Assembly: GCA_037443785.1 (NCBI GenBank)
Contig: JBBINR010000017.1
Location: forward strand, 1-64,000
Direction of reading: 5' to 3'
Length of the DNA stretch: 64,000 bases
Source of the DNA: JAQUOA01 sp037443785
GTDB taxonomy: Bacteria > Bacteroidota > Ignavibacteria > UBA10030 > UBA8401
The notes beneath the pieces were generated by a model. It searched no databases, was not told where the DNA came from, and saw nothing but the letters and a program-made list of their open reading frames with translations. The stretch's first letter is position 1, and each line of letters opens with the position of its first letter. Positions 50,560 to 59,580 of the stretch are shown here, piece by piece. The position numbers were made by a program, and so were the translations under genes.

Positions 50560-53424
50560 TCAGAATTTCATTGAAAGACCAATTTGCATGTTTCGTCCCG
50601 CCAGATATCGGGCGGCATTATACGGGTAGGCTGAAATAGGCGCTTGCAAATCGGGATACCGCGGATCGTTCCATGATGAAGGGGTTGCATCACCGTATTC
50701 GTATGCTCTCCCCGTAACAGGATTAATGATTGTAGAATTTTTATTGTCCAGGATGTTTTTGATTTTGATTGAAAACGTCCAATCCAATCCTGAAAAAGTA
50801 AAATATTTTTCAAAATTCATGTCAATCCAAAACCAATATTCCCCAAGTGCGTCATAATATTTTTTGGTATCTGAAATATAATTCGGGCGGCTGTTGGAAA
50901 GCATACCATCGAGCACTGATGGTGTGTATCTTTTTCCGGATTGATAAAATGCATTTATATAAATCGAGTAATTATCTAAAATACCTTGACCGAAACCAAA
51001 GAGCGGTTCATTTTTAACCACATTAAATGTGGTTGCAAGATTGAATTGGAATGGGCGGTCCCACGGCATAAAATTTTCTTTCACAGTTTCGTCCTGTATG
51101 CCACGGGCAACAAGCAATCCTTGATCAGCCGAAGAACTTTTACCGGTGGTAATTGAATAGGAGCCGGAAACCGAACCGCGGAACCATCGTTCAATTCGTT
51201 TACGAAATTCTATTTCAACTCCGCGTGAACTTGCATAATCCTGGTTAACGTATGTCACAAAACTGCTGCTGGAAATTCTGCTTGTCGTAATCTTTGCAGG
51301 TTTCGTAGACACATAATCAAAAATATCTTTATAGTATGCCGTTACGGTAAGAACATCATTGCTCGTAAATTGCGTTTGCAAACCGAGTTGATATTCTACA
51401 GTCGTTTCCGGATCCAAGTCGGGATTACCAAATTTTTGGAACGATGATTTTGCGGCCGTTGGATTCAACTTTGCATAAACAAACTGCGGTTTCGGTTTTT
51501 TGGAAAAATGTCCGTAGGAAAAAAACAACATCTGGTTATCAGACACCGGATGTGAAATTCCGATACGTGGACTTATTCTCCCCTTCCACCGACGGCCAAA
51601 AAAATTATACGTTTTAGAATGATAGTCATCGCGAATTTTCTGAGGAATAGTAATCACATCCGGATTGTTTACGGCATCATCAACATACTTACCGGGGAAC
51701 CAACAATCGAATCTGAGCCCGACATTCAAAATCATTCCGCTGAATGTAATATTATCTTGAGCGTAGAATGCGCCAGACGCCGGCTTGACAAAATAAATAT
51801 CGTTATTTAAGCCGAGTTCACCAGCCCATGGTTGATAAATATCAATGTTCTGCATTTCTTGGAAGATCATGTCAAATCCAGTTTTTAATTTGCTGGACTC
51901 AGAAAAATGATATGTCAGATCAAACTTTATAGAATTTTCACTCACATAATGGTCATGCCATGTAAATGCATTTCCAAAATCCCATAAGCCGTCGCCTGCA
52001 ATGACTCCAATAATTGAAGAATCTCCCGTGTTGTAATAACTGATTGGAAACGTGGCAATATCTTTTGGTTCGCGATACTGTGTATAATCCTTGCCATTAG
52101 CATCGGCACGCAGGTGTGTAAAGTAATGCGAGAGTTTCAACTCGTAAAACAATTGGTTTGAAAGCGTATGCGTCCACCCAATACTATGAAATTGGTTATC
52201 GTGAGTGTACGTATTGGCATCATTTAAAATATTTTGAAATTCAAATTGGTAGCCTGGGTTTGCCTCAACATATTCCAAATTCGTTTGCAACGATTGCGAA
52301 TTTTGATTAATCGAGACAGAATGATTGTACGAATATGTCAATCTCATAATCGGTGAAATACGCCACGTAAGTTTTCCCAACGCGAACCAACTGTTGTCTA
52401 TCCGGGGGGCAAATCGTGTACCGCCAAAGATCGAAGAATTCAATTGATCGGCCGTAATACTGCGAAATGTACCGGTTGGCTTTCCATCTTTAATAATTTC
52501 AACCCGCCGTGTGTAACCGTCCGAAATATTTCCGGAAAAATTTCCAAAAAAAGTTACCGATCCAGGAATTGATAATCCAAGCGCCGGCAGCACGGCTGTT
52601 GTTATAGGTTCAGGACCGCTTAACGAACCATCGTAAGCATCGGTGTTAAAATTCCTGAAAATTGTTTCGCTAATCCCTAAATGATCCCGCCGATAACCGA
52701 GACTGCCGGAATATTTATCGGCCCCGTCCTTCGTTGTGACGTTGACGATTCCCGAAGTTGCTTGACCGTACTCCGCATTGAATCCCCCTGTAATAACTTG
52801 AACTTCTTCAACCGCATCGGCGCTTAATTGAAGCCCGAAGCCGGTACCGGCCAGAGGATCTTGAATTGAAACTCCATCGAGAAGATATGCATTCTCATTT
52901 GTGCGCCCTCCCCGAATGTGAATTTCATTGTCGGTTTGCACAACACCAACTTGCTGCGTAACAACATCCTTTACATTTTCTACAAGTGTCGCTTTTAGAT
53001 CTTCAGAACGGATTGACCGCAAAGTGGATGTTTGTTCAGGATTAAACAATGATTTTTCTCCGACGATTACCACTTCTTGTCCGATCGATAAAACGGTCTC
53101 ATCCATTTTTTGATCGATGACGAGAACAGCACCTTCCGTTACGCGGACATCTGTTCGTTGCACGGTTGTGTATCCAAGCAATGCAAATTCTATGGTGTAA
53201 CTTCCGGGATTTATATTTGTAATCGTGTAATTCCCATCCATATCCGAAGCGGCACCATAATATGTTCCCTTTATTTTTACGTTAACCGAGGGAAGTCCTT
53301 CATTGATTTTTGCATCGATGATTCTTCCTTTGATGATCCCCTTTGTTTGGGAATACGTGAACGCACATATGGAGAGACTGGTCAACCATACCGCAAGAAA
53401 GAATGTTTGCTTTTTGATTCTCAT
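50560..53424 (-). CDS. TonB-dependent receptor with carboxypeptidase-regulatory-like N-terminal domain
   Basis: A 954-residue outer-membrane receptor. Signal peptide, then a CarboxypepD_reg-like domain (about 28-110, GIIKGRIIDAKINEGLPSVNV...), a plug domain (about 140-240: NEIHIRGGRTNENAYLLDGVSIQDP, VEEVQVITGGFNAEYGQATSGIVNV) and a long 22-strand-type barrel ending in the membrane-insertion motif MQIGLSMKF (terminal Phe). There is no SusD partner nearby. The ligand is unknown. The gene lies 3 bp after the lipoprotein gene and 10 bp before the PorV-like gene. Confidence 0.92.
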   Translation of the reverse strand: MRIKKQTFFLAVWLTSLSICAFTYSQTKGIIKGRIIDAKINEGLPSVNVKIKGTYYGAASDMDGNYTITNINPGSYTIEFALLGYTTVQRTDVRVTEGAVLVIDQKMDETVLSIGQEVVIVGEKSLFNPEQTSTLRSIRSEDLKATLVENVKDVVTQQVGVVQTDNEIHIRGGRTNENAYLLDGVSIQDPLAGTGFGLQLSADAVEEVQVITGGFNAEYGQATSGIVNVTTKDGADKYSGSLGYRRDHLGISETIFRNFNTDAYDGSLSGPEPITTAVLPALGLSIPGSVTFFGNFSGNISDGYTRRVEIIKDGKPTGTFRSITADQLNSSIFGGTRFAPRIDNSWFALGKLTWRISPIMRLTYSYNHSVSINQNSQSLQTNLEYVEANPGYQFEFQNILNDANTYTHDNQFHSIGWTHTLSNQLFYELKLSHYFTHLRADANGKDYTQYREPKDIATFPISYYNTGDSSIIGVIAGDGLWDFGNAFTWHDHYVSENSIKFDLTYHFSESSKLKTGFDMIFQEMQNIDIYQPWAGELGLNNDIYFVKPASGAFYAQDNITFSGMILNVGLRFDCWFPGKYVDDAVNNPDVITIPQKIRDDYHSKTYNFFGRRWKGRISPRIGISHPVSDNQMLFFSYGHFSKKPKPQFVYAKLNPTAAKSSFQKFGNPDLDPETTVEYQLGLQTQFTSNDVLTVTAYYKDIFDYVSTKPAKITTSRISSSSFVTYVNQDYASSRGVEIEFRKRIERWFRGSVSGSYSITTGKSSSADQGLLVARGIQDETVKENFMPWDRPFQFNLATTFNVVKNEPLFGFGQGILDNYSIYINAFYQSGKRYTPSVLDGMLSNSRPNYISDTKKYYDALGEYWFWIDMNFEKYFTFSGLDWTFSIKIKNILDNKNSTIINPVTGRAYEYGDATPSSWNDPRYPDLQAPISAYPYNAARYLAGRNMQIGLSMKF

Positions 53425-53427
53425 TAT

Positions 53428-54939
53428 TTATTTCACCCCAAATTCATCAGCAAATACTTTGCGAAATAATGCTGCCATATTTTTCGGCGGCGTCGCAAAT
53501 CGATGAAGCATCGCCGCAATAAGGACAAAATTAGTTTGCCCTGAGAGATCTTTGCCGCGCACTCCCATTACCGGCTGACCTGACCAGCGGGATGACGACT
53601 GCATTTTATATAGAGTATCCGCATCGATCTTAGGAATTATCCCGCGCGGAAATTGATATATTCCTGCATCATTGATGGTGTCACGAGAAAGGATGGGATA
53701 CGAAAGATCAGCAACGGGAAGCATCGATTCATTTTGGAAAAGTTTTTGTGCAAAAAAACTGTTCTCAACATTTTGAATCGGTGCAAAATCTACAAGACTT
53801 CCTTGGCCGCTGACATTTTCCGGAAAGCCGCTGCAAAAGAAAACTTTGCCGCCTGATTTAATGAAACCAGGGATACTTGTTTGAGCAATTTCGAGGCTGG
53901 GGGTATTATCGCCAAACCAAAAAACGTATTTAAAGAGTTTTAAGGTCTCCGTAAATGTCGGATTAATTAATGCCGGTACAAATTTTCCCCGGCTTGTTGC
54001 TGTGGATCCGACTTTAATATTTAATATATCTTTTGTTCCAAGTCGACCGTTAAGAAGTGTATCGAGAATTCCTTTATATTTTGCTTCTGCTGAAGCCTTA
54101 GGATCGACAAATTGAATATCGTTAATAATAAGAAAATCACCCTTCGGTTCTTTCACATACCACGTTTTTGTCGTATCAGGCATGCGGACAGTTTTACTAA
54201 AAGCTCCTGCAACATCTTTAGCTCGAAGGTAAAACACGTGAGAACCTTCAACCAGCCCATCCTTCTTAAATAACGTCACATTATTTAATCCGCCGGAAAG
54301 AGGTTTCCATGAACTCAAATGAGAAGTATCATCAAGGGCATAATAATAATTTGTAATGGTTTCATTTCCGTCGAGATCAGAACCGCTCCACTGAAATGTC
54401 GCGACCGTGTATGTCGTTTCGGGCACGTCGGATTTTAATACAAACGATACGGCTGGAGGGGTATTTCGTATTGGAAATTGTAATGACGCAGGTGTTGGAT
54501 CTACTTCGCCAAGATCGATAAACGGTTCTCCGGCATCCCAATGATTGTTTCCATTGAGATCGGTAAAAGGTTCTGGTCCCCATGGAGTTTGAAAATCATA
54601 GATTCCATTGCCGTAATTATTTACTGCAGAAACATAAAAAGTGTACGTGGTATCTATTGTATTTAACCTCAGCGAGAAAAGGCTGTCATTTTGAGTCGTG
54701 AACGTCCAGGTTACGCTATCCAGAGAAACAAAATACCCGATAACTAAACCATCAGGCGCAACTCCCCACCAATGAATATGCTGTTGGCTTGTCGTTCGTC
54801 GCAGTGTCGTATCGGGTGTCAACGACAAATATGTTTCGGGCGAGGAATGGCGGTTCGGCTGGCTCGGATGCTCTTTGGAACAGCTACCGATGAAAATTAC
54901 GGCAATGACAAGTAGGCTAAATATAAGAGAATGTTTCAT
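53428..54939 (-). CDS. Surface lipoprotein with Ig/fibronectin-like domains and an EF-hand-like loop
   Basis: A 503-residue lipoprotein (lipobox region IAVIFIGSCSKE, Cys near residue 20). A first fibronectin-like domain (about 35-110) precedes a calcium-loop-like DLNGNNHWDAGEPFID near 132. A second fibronectin-like domain spans about 165-260 (TVATFQWSGSDLDGNETITNYYYAL). The C-terminal half (about 275-500) has alternating strands and helices with FKYVFWFGDN and IPGFIKSGGKVFFCSGFP, resembling a flavodoxin/GATase-like fold without an obvious active site. Function unknown; the operon context points to a partner of the TonB receptor. Confidence 0.78.
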   Translation of the reverse strand: MKHSLIFSLLVIAVIFIGSCSKEHPSQPNRHSSPETYLSLTPDTTLRRTTSQQHIHWWGVAPDGLVIGYFVSLDSVTWTFTTQNDSLFSLRLNTIDTTYTFYVSAVNNYGNGIYDFQTPWGPEPFTDLNGNNHWDAGEPFIDLGEVDPTPASLQFPIRNTPPAVSFVLKSDVPETTYTVATFQWSGSDLDGNETITNYYYALDDTSHLSSWKPLSGGLNNVTLFKKDGLVEGSHVFYLRAKDVAGAFSKTVRMPDTTKTWYVKEPKGDFLIINDIQFVDPKASAEAKYKGILDTLLNGRLGTKDILNIKVGSTATSRGKFVPALINPTFTETLKLFKYVFWFGDNTPSLEIAQTSIPGFIKSGGKVFFCSGFPENVSGQGSLVDFAPIQNVENSFFAQKLFQNESMLPVADLSYPILSRDTINDAGIYQFPRGIIPKIDADTLYKMQSSSRWSGQPVMGVRGKDLSGQTNFVLIAAMLHRFATPPKNMAALFRKVFADEFGVK

Positions 54940-54996
54940 CGTGCAAACAAATTAGGATGCAAGCGAAGGTATTCCCCTCGCCTGCATCAAAAATAA

Positions 54997-57291
54997 TTAC
55001 TTTAACAACATCATTTTCTTCACCGACACATACTGATCTGCCCGCAATTCGTAGAAGTACACTCCTGAAGATAATCTCGACGCATCAAAATTTGTAATAT
55101 ACGAACCTGAACTCTGGATCGTATTGACAAGCGTTCGAACTTCCTGTCCGAGAATGTTATAAATTTTCAAGGTGACATGTCCACTCACCGGGATTGAATA
55201 ACGAATCGTCGTTGAAGGATTGAACGGATTTGGATAATTCTGGCTTAGTTCATATGTGCCAGGAATTATTTCACCCTCCCGTTCCACGACACCGGTGATC
55301 GTACCAAAATCACTGTTCTTTCGCGGTTCGAGTTTATAGTTGCTGAACGAGTAATCGAGAATACCAATCACTGAAGAGATTTTTGCACTGAGAGGAATCA
55401 GTGTCGTTCTCGGAATTTTATTTGATGGACTGTACGCCGCTGACGTATCAGCATAAAAAGTGTTTGTTCCATTATCATCCACACGCAAGCCAAAGTACCG
55501 CGCGGTTGGTGTTGTGTATTTTGACGAACTGATTAAATACTCACCAAAGTTGCTCCCAGATCCGCCTGTTGCATTATCGGCATTTCGTTGGACAAGATAA
55601 GGATTATTGATTTGAACAAGAACACCTTCCCATTGTTCAAAGGTCGCATTACCATCAACAGGAGGATTGCTCAGTTCATAGCTGACTGAACCCGCGCCAC
55701 TGATACTTATTACTGCTGGACTTGGCACTGTAACGCCACGTACAACTGAATTTAATTTTTGAACTTCAATCACTGTGCGTGAATTTGTTTCACGCGCAAT
55801 TCCCGTGACGCTAATACTATCGCCTCTCTTTAACGTATCGATTCCAACGCCGGCTGTCGATCCGTATACTGGAATTCCATTCCATGCGCCTGATTTTGAC
55901 GCTATGAAAATGCGCGGTCTATTACCGGAAATATCTTTGATATCAGTCGTATCGGCAACAACAACTCCGGTAACGGTCACGGTATCATTAAAGAATCCGG
56001 TTGAGCCGTTGATATATGGAGTATATTGAACATCAAAAATTGAAATTCCGGCATCACGAACACGGTAGAATCTTGGAATTGAGGGGTCCGGATATTTTCC
56101 AACTAAACCGAGACTGCTGTATGCTTCAACGTAATAACTAACAATGCTGTCTTTCGATGCAGGCGGAATTGTAAACGCAAATAAAGTATCGCCCGAAACC
56201 ATTGTCGCTTTAGTACGAATCCATGTGCCTTTTAGTCCGACTTGATAATACACTGCAGCACTGTCAATTTTTGCTCCGGAATTTAATTCCTTTGCTTTAA
56301 AAGTTAAATCAACAGCATTAGACGATGTCGGAGGTTTCCCCGTCGATCTGTTAAGGCTTGAAATATTTGGTGCAAATTGTCCAACCTTGATATCGCCCGC
56401 ATACGTTGATGAAGACAACTCCGATTTACCGGGATACAAAGGCATAATCGTATATTCTCCACCGGTGCCGGATTTTGTTTGAGGAAGAATAACACCGCGA
56501 ATGTACGAAAGCTTAGTTCCAACCGGAGGAGGACTATATTTTGAGCCAGAAATTTTGTGGCCTCTTAGTGTGTAATAGCCCGATCCGTCATACATGCTCA
56601 TCTGATTTCCTTTTGCATCTACAAACGTGAACCGTCCTGTGGAATAATCTACCGTATTCACCGTAACATCACGCACAACGACATACATTGCTTCATATTT
56701 TTCGCCGCTCGAAAATTTTGGTTTTGTGCCTACGGCAAAAGAATCGCATGTTACTTCAACCGGTAGAGGTCGCGGAATACTCGTTGTTACCGACATTGGA
56801 GGCGGCGTTTCATAAAAACCAATATTATAGACAAATAATTCAGTTAAAGAATTATTTTGTGATCCAAACTCTGTCACGCGTCCCACTAATGTCACAACAT
56901 CACCTGAATCTAATGCCGTGATACCCGTGTTTTGTGCTTGAGAGGATGTATCGTTCGTCAAAACGTTTAATCCTGCCCACACTTTGCCACTCGTATCCTG
57001 GACAAAAATATTATACCGAGCCAGTGTGTATGTAAGAATACGTGGCTTTACGATAACAACACCAGTAATACGAACGGTGTCAGCTTTACTATCTGCTCCA
57101 TGCCAATTTGCAGATTTGTCCATATTTTTACCTTTGACATCCGCCTGCAGCGTGTCGAGACTCAACAACGAATCAACCGATACCTGTTGAATTTGTGGTA
57201 TGGTTACATCCTTTTGTGCAACGGCTGTACTGGTCAAGCCAACGATGCTGGTAAGAAATAGAACAAAAAGTAGTAGACTACTTCTCTTCAT
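54997..57291 (-). CDS. T9SS cargo protein with two OB-fold-like domains
   Basis: A 764-residue secreted protein: signal peptide (SLLLFVLFLTSIVGLTSTAVAQ), a first OB-fold-like domain (about 70-190, VRITGVVIVKPRILTYT, GLNVLTNDTS), a fibronectin-like stretch (about 310-410), a second OB-fold-like domain (about 435-530, VTVTGVVVADTTDIKDI) and a C-terminal T9SS signal from QNYPNPFNPSTT to SVKKMMLLK. OB-fold domains of this type occur in secreted nucleases and adhesins; no nuclease motif is seen. It has the clearest Shine-Dalgarno in the region (AAGGAGGTTGT before the ATG), suggesting high translation. Confidence 0.85.
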   Translation of the reverse strand: MKRSSLLLFVLFLTSIVGLTSTAVAQKDVTIPQIQQVSVDSLLSLDTLQADVKGKNMDKSANWHGADSKADTVRITGVVIVKPRILTYTLARYNIFVQDTSGKVWAGLNVLTNDTSSQAQNTGITALDSGDVVTLVGRVTEFGSQNNSLTELFVYNIGFYETPPPMSVTTSIPRPLPVEVTCDSFAVGTKPKFSSGEKYEAMYVVVRDVTVNTVDYSTGRFTFVDAKGNQMSMYDGSGYYTLRGHKISGSKYSPPPVGTKLSYIRGVILPQTKSGTGGEYTIMPLYPGKSELSSSTYAGDIKVGQFAPNISSLNRSTGKPPTSSNAVDLTFKAKELNSGAKIDSAAVYYQVGLKGTWIRTKATMVSGDTLFAFTIPPASKDSIVSYYVEAYSSLGLVGKYPDPSIPRFYRVRDAGISIFDVQYTPYINGSTGFFNDTVTVTGVVVADTTDIKDISGNRPRIFIASKSGAWNGIPVYGSTAGVGIDTLKRGDSISVTGIARETNSRTVIEVQKLNSVVRGVTVPSPAVISISGAGSVSYELSNPPVDGNATFEQWEGVLVQINNPYLVQRNADNATGGSGSNFGEYLISSSKYTTPTARYFGLRVDDNGTNTFYADTSAAYSPSNKIPRTTLIPLSAKISSVIGILDYSFSNYKLEPRKNSDFGTITGVVEREGEIIPGTYELSQNYPNPFNPSTTIRYSIPVSGHVTLKIYNILGQEVRTLVNTIQSSGSYITNFDASRLSSGVYFYELRADQYVSVKKMMLLK

Positions 57292-57336
57292 ACAACCTCC
57301 TTATTTAATTGATGGAATTGTGAACTAGTATAAAAA

Positions 57337-59382
57337 TTATTTAATAATTAAAAATTTCCCGCGTTGAATATCGCCCGTATCATTATCTTTTACCGTGTAA
57401 AGATAAAGACCCGATGCAATTGCCTGATCACCTTTCGAAATAATATCCCATGCATGCTCACCCCCGGTCATTATCTGAGATCCGTCAGCAAATTTTTGGA
57501 ACCAACTAATATCGCTCGCGTTATACTGTGTTGAGTTATGATTGAAATCTGCCACGAGATCTCCCGCCAACGTATAGATTCGGACTTCCGAATGGGGCGG
57601 CAAATTAAAGAAATAAATTTTCCGATCGCGTTCTCCCTTGCCGTCCCAGAAAGCGTGCACATAATATGGATTTGGATAAACACCCACTTGTGCTTTTGTC
57701 GTATTTGGCAATGTTCCGGGGAAAACCCGTTTGAGAGTTTGTAGTTTACTGCTCTCAAGACTCTGAAGATTTGTCGCCGCATCACCGGAATCATATGCCG
57801 TAACAGCAAATCCGTACTGCCATCCGTTTAACAATCCCGGTACTGTAAATTTGTATGTGTAATGGGTCGTGTCGGGTAAAAATTGAACTGGTTGAGATAA
57901 GCGAACGACGTTAAAACCGGTGTTGTATCCGATGGCATCACTCGGCATATCAAAATCGCCAAACATAACTAGATTTGCTAAAAAATTTTGAGAAGCTGTA
58001 AGATCAGTTCCGGCGTTGGTACCGTACACACGATACCCTTCAAAATCACGATTATTGGTAATAGGGTCAATCGACCGTTCGGAAGAATTATCCCAATAAA
58101 TATCTACTGCCTTGTCTAACGGAACAATTTTTACTCGCGGTGCGTTCGGCGGAGTTGGCAGAAAAAATCTTTTCGGTTTGCCATTATCAGTCCAAATTTC
58201 CGTTGAGTCTTGAATGCCATTGCCATTTCGGTCTTCACCATTATACGTTCGCTGAGACCAATCTGAAGATTGAAGAAGATTTATTTTTTGTGCATAAGTA
58301 TCTTCGGTAGTTGGAGAAGAAGTCTTTTTCTTGGCTGCAATCAAAGCAAACACCACGTTGATAGAATCTCCTGCGCCAATCTTTGAAAACGGTCCTACCG
58401 AAAGCATTGTCATAAAATTACTAGGTTTCGCAATGCCGTTAATCTGCGCTCGCGTTAAACCAACAGTCATCTTATCATACTTTTGAATATCGTCTGACGG
58501 TGAAAAATATGTCTGATCCGTAGCATTGCGAAATTGCCATGCCTGATAATATGAATTTATTTTGAATGGTGTCGAGCCGAGAAATTTAATCGCAGCATAG
58601 CTGTCTGCAAGTCCGCCGTCGCCGTCGAAATCGTATGCATATGCCATATTCAATGTATCGATATATCCCAAGCCGCCATGCGAGTAGAATGGCGCCCCAA
58701 CGGTAGGAGGAGTAACATTGGTATTGCGCACAACTAGGTCAGCCCATAAACCAACATACACACTGTCGAGATCTGCACCGCTTACATTTTTAATCCAGTA
58801 GTTGAAAAGAACAAAATTATCGGCAAAAGAAAAATTCCATGCGTACGATTCCATATGCACATTAATACCAATAGGACTGTGCTTCGGAATAGGTTCATTA
58901 TTGAGATTAGGATTAGTTGTATTGACATCTGTGAAATCTACAATAAAATCTTGATGACTAATAGCGTTTGGATCGAAAAAGCGATTATCGGAAAGTGCTG
59001 ATTTTTCAATGACTCTCGATTCCGGTGTTGTTGTAAATTCAAATCCTTCCGATACCCCGGCACGCAACGAAGAGACATCGACGGCACCGGTCGTAACCCT
59101 TGTCCCACCTGTCGTGGTCGGTCCGACTCCAACCCATAGTCCTCCAACAAACAGATGTTCAATCCCTGACCCGCGCGGGTATTGCATCGAAGGTTGTTGC
59201 GGCCACAGTCTAAACCCATGACCAATAACGCCATAGTTTGAAACAGTTATAGCCACGTTTCCTACGTTGGTATATTTTGAATTATCGTCGATTGAAGTTT
59301 TGAGAAAAGTCTGACTATGCAAATCATTGTTACAGAGAAAAATGATGCTTACTAAAAGTAGACTAAAGCGGGATTTTTTCAT
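57337..59382 (-). CDS. Large secreted protein with T9SS-like C-terminal domain
   Basis: A 681-residue protein with a signal peptide (SRFSLLLVSIIFLCNNDLHSQ). The N-terminal half (YPRGSGIEHLFVGGLWVG, YAWNFSFADNFVLFNYWIKNVSGADLDSVYVGLW) matches a class of large surface proteins common in Ignavibacteria-like genomes (recalled, not searched). The C-terminus (VYPNPYYVHAF, VRIYTLAGDLV, ASGLYLYTVKD, RGKFLIIK) resembles a T9SS sorting domain, with PNPY instead of PNPFNP. Function unknown. First gene of the six-gene operon; a TATAAT hexamer lies on the minus strand at 59447-59442 without a good -35 partner. Confidence 0.75.
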   Translation of the reverse strand: MKKSRFSLLLVSIIFLCNNDLHSQTFLKTSIDDNSKYTNVGNVAITVSNYGVIGHGFRLWPQQPSMQYPRGSGIEHLFVGGLWVGVGPTTTGGTRVTTGAVDVSSLRAGVSEGFEFTTTPESRVIEKSALSDNRFFDPNAISHQDFIVDFTDVNTTNPNLNNEPIPKHSPIGINVHMESYAWNFSFADNFVLFNYWIKNVSGADLDSVYVGLWADLVVRNTNVTPPTVGAPFYSHGGLGYIDTLNMAYAYDFDGDGGLADSYAAIKFLGSTPFKINSYYQAWQFRNATDQTYFSPSDDIQKYDKMTVGLTRAQINGIAKPSNFMTMLSVGPFSKIGAGDSINVVFALIAAKKKTSSPTTEDTYAQKINLLQSSDWSQRTYNGEDRNGNGIQDSTEIWTDNGKPKRFFLPTPPNAPRVKIVPLDKAVDIYWDNSSERSIDPITNNRDFEGYRVYGTNAGTDLTASQNFLANLVMFGDFDMPSDAIGYNTGFNVVRLSQPVQFLPDTTHYTYKFTVPGLLNGWQYGFAVTAYDSGDAATNLQSLESSKLQTLKRVFPGTLPNTTKAQVGVYPNPYYVHAFWDGKGERDRKIYFFNLPPHSEVRIYTLAGDLVADFNHNSTQYNASDISWFQKFADGSQIMTGGEHAWDIISKGDQAIASGLYLYTVKDNDTGDIQRGKFLIIK

Positions 59383-59580
59383 TCAAAAGGAAAAAAAGAA
59401 ATTCAGAATTTTTCGATACTCTTTAATTCATGTATCGCTTTATTATACAACCTTTCGATCACTCGGACGGCAGTTAAGTTAATGCATGCAAATATACACG
59501 CATAAGGACGAAAAAACAAGGTGAGATTGTAATTTAAAAATTTAGTAATACGATTACTTCATCTTAATTATCAGTAGGAA

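Noticed and set aside
48481..53424. SusC/SusD-type polysaccharide utilisation locus
   Set aside because: The TonB receptor has a regulatory-like N-terminal domain, but no SusD, glycoside hydrolase or sugar sensor is present in the operon.
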